In this document: one piece after another, positions 31,326 through 40,000 of the stretch | How positions within the stretch are numbered: position 1 is the stretch's first letter | Layout of the letters: each line of letters begins with the position of its first letter | Notes under the pieces: generated by a model | Told to the model about the DNA's origin: nothing | The model's database searches: none | What the model saw: the letters and a program-made list of their open reading frames with translations, nothing else | Source: Thiocystis violacea | GTDB taxonomy: Bacteria; Pseudomonadota; Gammaproteobacteria; Chromatiales; Chromatiaceae | Direction: 5' to 3' | NCBI RefSeq assembly: GCF_016583575.1 | Contig: NZ_NRRG01000003.1 | Location: forward strand, 1 to 64,000 | DNA length: 64,000 nt | Program-made: the position numbers and the translations under genes

Positions 31326-32839
31326 CGGGCTACCCCATTGAACACGGCCACAGCCGCAGCGATGTCATCCGCCATGACGCGCACACCATGAACCCTCACC
31401 GGCTCGGCTTGTCCTGTGGCAACCAGCATGTCGCCCAACCCGGTCAGTCGCTCGGCCCCGGTGCGGTCTAGGATGATCTTGGATTCGGACGCCTTTTGCA
31501 CGGTCAGGGCGATGCGCGCCGGAATGTTCGAGCGCAAGAGACCGGAGAAGGTGGCCGCATCCGGGCGCTGCGTAGCGAGCACCAGATGGATTCCGGTGGC
31601 CCTGGCCTTTTGTGCGAGCCGGACCAAGGGCTCCTCGGTCGCGCGCGACTGCATCAGAAGATCGGCAAGTTCCTCGACAAAGACCGCGATGTAAGGCAGA
31701 TTCTTGGCGCCTTTGGCATGGGCCTCGGCGATATCCCGAGCCCCCAGCTCGGCGAGCCGGACGATGCGCTCGTCCATTTCGTCGACCAATGCCTGAAGCG
31801 TGCTCAGAGCAGACTCGCTGTCGCTGAAGACCTCCTCACCGTAAAGCCCCCGCAGACCCTTGTATGCCTCGAATTCCACCCGTTTGGGGTCGATCAGGCA
31901 GAGCTGCAGTCGATCGCGGGAGGGCCCTCGCAGCAGCGACACCAGCAGCGCGTGCAGACAGACGCTCTTGCCGCTGCCCGTGGTGCCGCCCACGAGCAAG
32001 TGAGGGGCACACGCCAGATCGAGCATGACGGGCTTCCCCAGCACGTCCACCCCGGGCCAAACCGGAAGCCCACCTTCGGGTCCATGGGATGCGATCCATT
32101 CGACCAAACGGCTGCCTGGGATGGTCTCCCAGGTATCTCGTGGTCGCGGCACATCGAGACCGATGACCTTGGACTCCCTGGTCGGGGCGGTGAAGATCCC
32201 CTGCTCCTGGAGCCCCAAGGAGAAGCTCAGTTTTTCCAGTCCGCGCTTGAGCCGGTCCAGGTCGTTGACGTCCGGCAGGTGGAGCTGAAAGCGGGTCAGC
32301 CTGGGGCCATGAAGTGTCTTCTGGATCTCCCCACGAACGCCGATCTCCGTCAGCCCTCTCTCCAACTCTTCAGTCAGGGTGAGCTCCTGCGCGAGGGAGC
32401 CTTGGTGCTGAGAGAACAGCTCTTGGTAAAGAAAGTCGTGAAAGTCGTGGCCGACCCGCCAGCCGGTGCGAAACTCGCGCAAACCCCGCCGGATATGACG
32501 CTGTAGCAGACGCTTATAGGCGTTGGTGTCTGCGAACAGATCCGTCTCATGGTAGACGCTTAGCAGAGCGCGAGTTGCCGCATCGTAATCTTGTGTAGCC
32601 TCGTGATCGGCACCCGAACCGAGTCCGCGCCCGGTAACCTGCTCCAGGTGGTACTCGGAGCCGTTCTTTCGGTCCTCGATTCGGTCCAGGGCCTCGCTCG
32701 GTGGCGTTGTGATATGCAGGGAATGGGCAAGTGCCAAGCGCAGCACGCTCCACTTGGGCGCAGTCCGCACGGCCAAGCCCTTTTCCAGCACGAGACGGAT
32801 GGTCTCTTCGTCATCGCCTCCGGTGTAGATGTCAGCCAT
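31322..32839 (-). CDS. dndE: DndE-like domain fused to FtsK/SpoIIIE DNA-translocase motor
   Basis: The 505-residue protein seems to join two parts. Residues ~10-125 follow the DndE pattern (WSVLRLALAHSL, SEYHLEQVTG, DYDAATRALLSVYH, RLLQRHIRRGL). From ~140 on it is an FtsK alpha/beta motor: GPRLTRFQLHLP, Walker A GGTTGSGKSVCLHALL at 284-299, LIDPKRVEFEAYKGL, Walker B IAVFVEELADLLM near 384, and the arginine-finger region ATQRPDAATFSGLLRSNIPARIA. The DNA-reading gamma domain is absent. DndE binds nicked DNA in the sulfur-insertion complex, and DndE-helicase fusions (DndEi) are known, but with a different motor as far as I recall. Overlaps dndD by 8 bases. Confidence 0.75.
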   Translation of the reverse strand: MADIYTGGDDEETIRLVLEKGLAVRTAPKWSVLRLALAHSLHITTPPSEALDRIEDRKNGSEYHLEQVTGRGLGSGADHEATQDYDAATRALLSVYHETDLFADTNAYKRLLQRHIRRGLREFRTGWRVGHDFHDFLYQELFSQHQGSLAQELTLTEELERGLTEIGVRGEIQKTLHGPRLTRFQLHLPDVNDLDRLKRGLEKLSFSLGLQEQGIFTAPTRESKVIGLDVPRPRDTWETIPGSRLVEWIASHGPEGGLPVWPGVDVLGKPVMLDLACAPHLLVGGTTGSGKSVCLHALLVSLLRGPSRDRLQLCLIDPKRVEFEAYKGLRGLYGEEVFSDSESALSTLQALVDEMDERIVRLAELGARDIAEAHAKGAKNLPYIAVFVEELADLLMQSRATEEPLVRLAQKARATGIHLVLATQRPDAATFSGLLRSNIPARIALTVQKASESKIILDRTGAERLTGLGDMLVATGQAEPVRVHGVRVMADDIAAAVAVFNGVAR

Positions 32840-34883
32840 TCGCGACAGTCCCCAGCACCCCGTACATGGGCGCTTCTTCTAGTCTGGTATCGACGCCCGT
32901 TGGGTTGTCCAGTCTGTACTCTCGATAGAGGTGCGGCTCGATCAGGGCGTACTTCTCTCTGTCAAGCTCGGCGTCCGTTGGCAGCACGATGACCTGCTCC
33001 GCGACCTGGGGATAGTAGCGGCGCAACAGGTTGTCCTGATGCTGTCGATCGATTCGCGCCAGAGGCGTATCCACGATCAGGGGCACATCCTTCCCTGAGA
33101 CTTCCATCAGCGCCCAGAACAACGCAGTAACTGCCAACTGCTTCATGCCCGCAGACAGATTTCCCAAAGCGATGAGCTTCCCATCTCGATCCAGATAATG
33201 GATACCAAAATGGTCGTCGACCTGGATCCGATTGATCAGATCATGAGAGGTCATCAGCTCCTTGAACCGGCGGTTCACCGCATCCTCGACCGCCCCACGC
33301 TTACGGCGCTTGAGCTCTTCCTTGTAGGCGATGAAGAGCTCTCTAGCCTCTTGGGCAAGCCGCAACCGACGCTCCGCCTGAGCACTCAGCGTCACCTGCT
33401 CTTCCTGCGAGCGAATCTCCTTCTCCTTGGATTCGATGGCATTCCTCTGATCGTTGCGCTGCTTCTCGGCTTGCCGCAATTCGACATCAATGGCCCCGAT
33501 TCGCTGACGACGCTCATCGTTCGCGGCTCTTCTGCGTCGATATTCCTCCCGCTCTTCGGCAGGGAGAGTGCTCAGGTTCTCCAATCGATCCTCGACTTCG
33601 GCAAGACTGCGCTTGCTTCGGCTGATGCTCTTGAGGCGCTCTCCCTGTCCTCGGCGCTCTTCGTCCGACAGCGCGAAGTGCCCTAGGAGCGTACGGAGTT
33701 CACGTGCCTCGCTGCGGTCCAGATGCAACAAGCCGTCCCCTAAATCCTCTAGTGCTGGGATGAAGGCGCGCAACAGCAAATCGAGCCGTCCCTTGTAGAA
33801 GCGTGTTTGGCCATCGGTCAGTCGCGGTTGAGGAAAGGGGGGCCTGTCGAACAGATCCTGCGGCAGACTGGCAAGCACCTCCCGAAGCGCATCCGCCTGG
33901 ACTCCAGCCTCGCTATCCAGCAGTTTCTTGAGCTCCTCCATCGTCCGGCGAACCAGGGCCGGATTCAGCAATAGAGGGGCCGTGACGGGCAGTGTTTCGG
34001 CCAACCAGGACTGTTCGTGCTCCACCTGCTTGATCAAGCGCTTGCGCTCACCCGAGAGATGGGCCTCGTTTTGCGCCAAATTGGCGACCCGCCGCCCTTC
34101 CAGATAGGTATCTTCCTCTCGGACCAGGCGCTCAAGATCCCGTCGCTCCATCGCAAGCACCTCGATCGTCTCGTCGGCGGCAAACAACATCGCCTCAATG
34201 TGAGTCTGATCCTTTTCCAGCTTTGCCAACTCCGCACGTGCGGCACCTGGCATGGCTTCCTTGCGCCAGCCTTTACTGACTTGAGCCAACTGATCGACGA
34301 GGGTCTCGACGTGGGAGATGTTGAGCAAGCGCTCGATGTGACGGCTGGAGTGGGCACGATTGACCTCCGCTAAACGCAGAATCTGCTCGCCATCGAAGAA
34401 GAAAAATGGAAGGTACTCCTCGGGCAAGCGCTCATTCAGAAACTGCTGGGCCTCGTCACCTTCCAAGTGTCGGGAAGCATCTGCTCGCAGATCGATCTGA
34501 AGGCGCTCCTGGTATCCGTCTCTCTCGATTCGCCAACTGCGCACGGCCTCGACCTCGCCGATTGGCTCATCCCAGGTGATAGCAACGAAGGCATCCCGTT
34601 CGCCCGCGGCTCGAGCTACTCGATTGAAGATGCCCATCCAGTCTTCACCGACACCCAGGACATATTGCTTAGGCCGTAGCTCGCTTCCTTGCTGCACGGC
34701 GGAGCACATGTCCTTATTGGGACCGACGAAGAGTAGCTTGACCGCATTGATGAAGCTGGTCTTCCCGTACCCGTTGCGACCACTGATCAGCGCGATGTTT
34801 CGACCGGGGACGGCACCCTCAAGGTCGATCCGCGTATCCCGATAGGAGAAGAGGTTCTTGAGATGGATGTGGCGGAACCTCAC
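32832..34883 (-). CDS. dndD: DNA phosphorothioation ATPase DndD (SMC/Rad50-like)
   Basis: DndD provides ATPase activity to the sulfur-modification complex. The 683 residues have Walker A GRNGYGKTSFINAVKLL at 35-51 and a central coiled-coil region rich in Glu/Arg. The C-terminal head has the signature LSAGMKQLAVTALFWAL and Walker B VPLIVDTPLARID. The head-coil-head layout is Rad50-like. The start is GTG, overlapping the dndC stop as GTGA, so the two are coupled. Confidence 0.92.
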   Translation of the reverse strand: MRFRHIHLKNLFSYRDTRIDLEGAVPGRNIALISGRNGYGKTSFINAVKLLFVGPNKDMCSAVQQGSELRPKQYVLGVGEDWMGIFNRVARAAGERDAFVAITWDEPIGEVEAVRSWRIERDGYQERLQIDLRADASRHLEGDEAQQFLNERLPEEYLPFFFFDGEQILRLAEVNRAHSSRHIERLLNISHVETLVDQLAQVSKGWRKEAMPGAARAELAKLEKDQTHIEAMLFAADETIEVLAMERRDLERLVREEDTYLEGRRVANLAQNEAHLSGERKRLIKQVEHEQSWLAETLPVTAPLLLNPALVRRTMEELKKLLDSEAGVQADALREVLASLPQDLFDRPPFPQPRLTDGQTRFYKGRLDLLLRAFIPALEDLGDGLLHLDRSEARELRTLLGHFALSDEERRGQGERLKSISRSKRSLAEVEDRLENLSTLPAEEREEYRRRRAANDERRQRIGAIDVELRQAEKQRNDQRNAIESKEKEIRSQEEQVTLSAQAERRLRLAQEARELFIAYKEELKRRKRGAVEDAVNRRFKELMTSHDLINRIQVDDHFGIHYLDRDGKLIALGNLSAGMKQLAVTALFWALMEVSGKDVPLIVDTPLARIDRQHQDNLLRRYYPQVAEQVIVLPTDAELDREKYALIEPHLYREYRLDNPTGVDTRLEEAPMYGVLGTVANG

Positions 34884-36211
34884 TGGCTCGTCTCCGCAGC
34901 CTCGAAGTTCCTCGCGGACGCTTGAATTGCCTGCTCGATATCGCGCTGAAGTGCTGCCTTGCTTCCCCAGACGCGAAGATCCGGGTATTCATGCAGCACC
35001 AGGCCCAAAAGCTTATCGACCAGCTCAGGATCCAGGTCGCGCTCGGCGAGCAAGTCGTCCAAGACCTCCTGCTCCAGCGGGGGTAAATCAATGTTCGACA
35101 TGGGGTCGACCCTTCTTCCATATAAGGACGCGATCTCCAATGCGCTCTCCTTCAGATCGAAGTCGGCGCTCCATAGGGTCTGAATATACGCAATTTCCTC
35201 GTCCGAGATCAGCGCTTCGCCGACCTTCAGCTCCAATGCCAAGAGGTCTCCGAGCAGACGCTGCCGGACCTCGGGCCGGAAGGGGCCTGGCCCCTTGGAT
35301 CCGTCCTTCCGATGAGGCATGCGTTGCCCGTTATCCTCTCGGATCGCCTTGAGTTCGTCTCGAAACCGCTTCAGCGGCTCGAAACGCTCCTCGCCGGACG
35401 CAATGAAACCCTGCATCGATTTGTCCTCCTTGACGACGGTACAAGTCCAGCACCCGAAACGACTGCCACCACAGGATGGCGTCGAGAGATCTAAGACCAC
35501 CGGACACTCACCACCAGATGCCTGGCGATAAAGATTCAGAAGGAAGTCGTGATTGCCATCCCAGGGGGGCGGATTGTGGGCGACCAGATACTCCCAGACG
35601 TCGTCCGTGGTCCAGTCGACGATCGGCGTGGCCACCAGGGCGTTCGGGATCTCATGGTGGGGATTGAGGCCGCGCGCGGTCTGCTCGCGCGCATTGATAC
35701 GTCGCCCGCGCTCCGCACTCTCCTCAATGCGCGTACCCAGCAGGAGGACCACACTCCCGTGCCGTCGTGTAATGCCCTCGATCAGCCGGCGACTCGGCTT
35801 GATCTTCATGTTGGTCGTGCACCAACGGAACCATCGTGTCGGAGATGGATAACCCTGACCGATCAGCTTGCTCCAGAAGGTCTGATCGACCTCGGGCTTG
35901 ACCAGATGCACGGTCAGATTCGGCAGCGAATCGCGGGCACTGGCGCGAATCGCTGCCAGGGTGTCCGCCAGATAGGCGCTGACATTGGGTGCCTCTACTC
36001 CCGTATCGGAAGCGATCACGAAGACCGGCTTCCCGTCCTTGTCATCGAGATCCAGCAGCAAAGAGTAGACGAGCTGCAGCAGAGCCGTGGAATCCTTTCC
36101 CCCGGAGAATGCCACGACCCAAGGCCGACGATCCTGGCGATAGAGTTCTTCGAGGCGAGCATAGGCTCGTTCCTTAGGCGACGGCCCAACATCTTCTGGC
36201 GCGGCGTTCAA
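34880..36211 (-). CDS. dndC: DNA phosphorothioation sulfurtransferase DndC
   Basis: DndC is a PAPS-reductase-like PP-loop ATPase with an Fe-S cluster that activates the DNA backbone for sulfur insertion. The 443 residues show the PP-loop VVAFSGGKDSTALL at 32-45, SDTGVEAPNV, RWCTTNMKIKP with one Cys, and a Cys cluster CGGSRFGCWTCTVV near 255, plus GECPVV. The start is TTG at 36211 with CGGAG seven bases upstream. Its upstream neighbour is only the broken dndA/methyltransferase fragment, so the sulfur donor must come from another cysteine desulfurase such as IscS. Confidence 0.94.
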   Translation of the reverse strand: MNAAPEDVGPSPKERAYARLEELYRQDRRPWVVAFSGGKDSTALLQLVYSLLLDLDDKDGKPVFVIASDTGVEAPNVSAYLADTLAAIRASARDSLPNLTVHLVKPEVDQTFWSKLIGQGYPSPTRWFRWCTTNMKIKPSRRLIEGITRRHGSVVLLLGTRIEESAERGRRINAREQTARGLNPHHEIPNALVATPIVDWTTDDVWEYLVAHNPPPWDGNHDFLLNLYRQASGGECPVVLDLSTPSCGGSRFGCWTCTVVKEDKSMQGFIASGEERFEPLKRFRDELKAIREDNGQRMPHRKDGSKGPGPFRPEVRQRLLGDLLALELKVGEALISDEEIAYIQTLWSADFDLKESALEIASLYGRRVDPMSNIDLPPLEQEVLDDLLAERDLDPELVDKLLGLVLHEYPDLRVWGSKAALQRDIEQAIQASARNFEAAETSQ

Positions 36212-36251
36212 TATCTACTCCGAAGGGACTGCAATTTCCGAATCTTAAACC

Positions 36252-36561
36252 CTAGCCAGAGCAGGATACGTAACTCTTGATGGTCATCTCCAGCATGCGC
36301 TCGTCCTTGATGACAAAATACATTGCCGCGTCGAAACCGCTCGCAGACGGGCTTGCCCAAGCGGTTCAGTTCATGCGCGGCGTGCTGGTCACGCTTGGGG
36401 TCGATGCGACCCGGGATCGCCTTGACCAGCTCCGACGAGCAGAAGGTAAAGGTATGAGTCAGGCGCATCATACCGGAGTACTCGATCACGGAGTCGAGCA
36501 CCTGCTCGGCCAGCTCCAGGAGGGCGTTGTAGCTCTCGGGCCATTTGGGCAACCCGGTGCT
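36252..36561 (-). pseudogene. 3' fragment of a second phosphorothioation-associated methyltransferase
   Basis: The translation (PESYNALLELAEQVL, PGRIDPKRDQHAAHELNRLGKPVCERF) closely follows residues around 715-790 of the intact methyltransferase at 26.6-29.2 kb, and the nucleotide sequences are also clearly alike. A one-base frameshift lies near 36335 and the copy ends at a TAG before the normal C terminus. Upstream it is joined directly to the cysteine desulfurase fragment. It is a direct-repeat paralogue, not an expressed gene. Confidence 0.8.
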
Positions 36562-36890
36562 CCAGCGCGGCGCAGCAAGCGAGCGTGGCGGCGTGTTCGA
36601 TCCGCGATGTGGCGGCCGTGGCTTGCGTAGCCTCGCGTGATCCCCTGCAACGCCAGGTTGATGCTCTCGGTCGCGCCGGAGGTGAACAGGATCTCCTCGG
36701 CCGAGACGCCGAGTTCCCGGGCGATGCTTGAGCGGGCCGCCGCGATGGCATTCGCGACTTCGCGCCCCGGAAGATGCTCGGCGGAGGACGGGTTCGCGAA
36801 CGCCGTCGAGCTTTCCAGCGCCTCGACCATGGCGGCGAGCACCTCCGGGGCGACGCGAGTCGTCGCGGCGGTGTCGAAGTACAGCGGCAT
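36562..36890 (-). pseudogene. dndA: 5' fragment of cysteine desulfurase DndA
   Basis: MPLYFDTAATTRVAPEVL, NPSSAEHLPGREV, and FTSGATESINLALQG are the N-terminal ~85 residues of an IscS/NifS/DndA-type PLP enzyme. After GRHI the expected TSRIEH continues only in the next frame (frameshift near 36608). The match stops around CCAALE, where the methyltransferase remnant begins. The PLP-binding Lys and active-site Cys regions are absent, so no active enzyme can be made. An in-frame ATG at 36926 adds 12 residues. Confidence 0.82.
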
Positions 36891-37031
36891 GATCTCGGTT
36901 TTTCCCACGGTCGTTCCATCCACCATTCCCGAGATTGTCGCCAGTGATGGCTATATCCGGTTTCTCGGGGTCTGTCTAGGCATCATGACCACGCCACCCA
37001 GACCAAACCCCGCGCGACAACGGACAACGGT

Positions 37032-40000
37032 TCACCGCCCGACATCCTCTCGTACTTCCAGCCTCCCGGTCCCGGTCCAGGCCCTTAGCCCTGGGCGATA
37101 CATGTCCTCCACCGTCGCCGCCGGATGGGCGAAGTGGCCGGGAGAGACGGCGCGTAGCCGGTAGGCAAGTTGGAACTGGGCGGACGCGCCCGCCGAGCGC
37201 GTCACGGCGGCGACGAAGCGGTCGGCCCTGAACTCGGTGTGCGCGGCCGTTTCCTCCAACCCCAGCCAGGGGATGTCGGCGATGTCGCCGGCCTTGATGA
37301 GATTGGGGTTGTCGATCTCCAGCCCGGCCGGCAGCGGGTCGTCGACGATCAGACGCGCCTGACGGGGCTCGCTCGCCGTGACGGTGACGACCGCGACCAG
37401 ACGCTCGCCCTGGGCCAGGCTGGATGGATCGATGCGTCGCCCGTCCAAGTCGTAGTAGGCCCGCTCGATCCGATAGCCGTTGCCTCCCGCCGATTCCGGC
37501 TCGCGCGGCACGCCGGTGACCGTCACCAGGATCTCCAGGGCGGTCTCGCCCCGGTTTTCGACCAGCAGGGCTCCCTCGGCCAGGGCCGAGTCGTCGAGGC
37601 GCCGGTAGAGTGGCCCCGGTCTGGGTTCGCCATCAATGGCTAGCTCGGGTTGGCCCGCGCCCTGGATCAGGGCTTGCGCGGCGAGCAGCAGCCAGGCCGC
37701 TTCCTGGGTACTGGTGTGACGGGCGCCGGACCATTGGTCCTGGAGACGGCGCGCGAGTGCCTGGATGTCGACCGCCGCCGTGCCGGTCTCGGCGGCGAGG
37801 GTCAGGAGACCGGCGCCGTCACGCAGGGCCGAGCCGTAGTCGGAACGCCAGCCGCCATCGTCCCCAGTCGTCGAGAGCATTTCCAGGGCGTCGCGGAACA
37901 GGGCGTCCGCGCGCGGACGGTCGCCCTGGAGCGCCAGCCCGGCCGCGAGTTGGGCCTTGGCGAGCGGGGTGGCGAAGGCGTCGCGCTTGGTGTCGGCGTG
38001 GTAGCGCAGATCACCGATCGCGGCGCGTCCATTGCGGGCCAGCACATAGAGGGCATAGGCGATGTCCTCGCCGCCCGAGCTGAAGTCCGGGGCATAGGCC
38101 AGGGCGTTGCGCAGGTTGTCGAGCGCCATGTCGAAGGGGATATCCGCAACCTCGTAGCCCTTCTCACGGGCGCGGGTGAGGAAGTCGGTGATGTAGGCGT
38201 CGAGCCAGGTGTCGTCGGCGCCACCGCTGCCCCAGAGCGCGAAACTCCCATTGCTCGACTGCTTGGCCAGGATCTCGCCGATCGCGGCGCGGACCCGCTC
38301 GCCGGCCGCGCCCTCGCCCGCGAGCCCAAGCGATCCGGCGACCTCGTTCAGATAGAGCAGCGGCAGGGCGCGGCTGGTGAGCTGCTCGGTGCAGCCGTAG
38401 GGGTAGCGGTCGAGCGACATCAGCAATCCGGCGACATCCAGACGTCCGGCGCCGCCGATGGAGACCAGCAGCGAGCCGGTTCCGGGCAGCCGGTCGGAGA
38501 GCCGGCTGCCGTCCAGTCGCCGTTCGCCGCCAGGCGCCAGCGTCACCCATTCCGTGCGACTGGTGCGCGGGGCGTTGGAGCGAACCGGAACCCTGAGGGT
38601 CTTGCGCAGGGTCTGGCCGTCGGGCGCGCGCAGATCGATGGTCAGGCGGTCGTCGCCGACCGTCTCGGCCTGAATCGGCACGGTCGCCTGATCGCGTCCG
38701 CCCTCGCTCAGAACGAGGTCGAACCGCGCCGATTCGGGCGGGATGCGGACATGGGCGTCCAGGGTGGCGACCTCCAGTCCAACCTCCCCGGCCGGACCCT
38801 CGACATGCGCCAGCCCAAGTCGCACGCGGGACTGGTCCCCCGGCGCCAGGAAGCGCGGCAGCGAGGGCGTGACCACGACCGGGTCGCGCACCAGCAGATC
38901 CTGGACCGCGTGTCCGACCCCGGTCGCGCTCCAGGCCATGGCCATGACCCGGACCGTGCCGTTGAAGTCCGGGATCTCGACCGAGACGCTCGCCCGCCCC
39001 TGGTCGTCGAGTTTGAGGATGCCGGAGTGGTAGGCGAGCAACTCCTCGGTCGGCGGCGGACCTTCCACCGAGAGCAGTCCGCCATCGCCGCCCGAGCGCA
39101 CCACGCCGGGCACGCCCTGCATGCGATCAATGAGCTGACCGTAGAGATCGCGGATCTCCATCCCGAGCCGGCGCTGGGCGAAGTACCAGCCGTCCGGCGC
39201 GGGCGCCTGGTAGCGGGTGAGGTTGAGAATTCCGACATCGACCGCCGAAACGGTCACGTAGGCCGGCTGTCCGGCCGCGAGGTTACCGACGGCGACCGGG
39301 ATCTCGATGGTCTGGCGCGGCCTCACCGCACCCGCGGCCGGCGGGCCGAGATCAAGCGCGAGCCGGCGCGAGCCGGGATCCACCCCGGCCCAGGCCAGAC
39401 CCAGGGCGCGCGCCGGCATGCGGCGCGCCTCCAGGTCCATGGGGCGATAGAGCGTGGCCGTGACATAGGCGCCCGGCCCCCAGTCAGCGGTCACGGGCAA
39501 CTCCAGGGTGGCACCGGACTCGGGCACCTCCAGCGCCTTCATTGTGATGAGACGGTCGTCGATCACCATCACCAGCGCCAATCCTGGGAAGCGCGGCTCG
39601 ATCCGAACCTTCGCCCTGTCGCCGACCCGATAGCTCGGTTTGTCGAGCGAGACCTTGAGCAGGTCGGGCGTGTCCTGGGCATTCGGCTTGACGTACCAGC
39701 CGGCCTCGAATTCCAGATCCACCGGCAGCACCCCGCCGTCCTGGGTCTCCAGGGCGAGACGGTAGGCGCCCCAGTCCACGGGCGACTCGATCCGGGCGAC
39801 ATTCTCCGACCCCAGATCCAGCGCTCCGTCGGCGACACGTTGGCTGGAGGTGATAGGTTCGTAGTCCCAGGTTCCGTCGGAGCCATACCACTGAAAGCTG
39901 GTCTGGATCCGCGAGAGCGTCCAGCGCACACCCCGAAGTTCGGTCCGCTGGCCGTCGGGGCCGATGGCGATGACCTCGAAGCGGGCCTGGCCGCCCTCCT

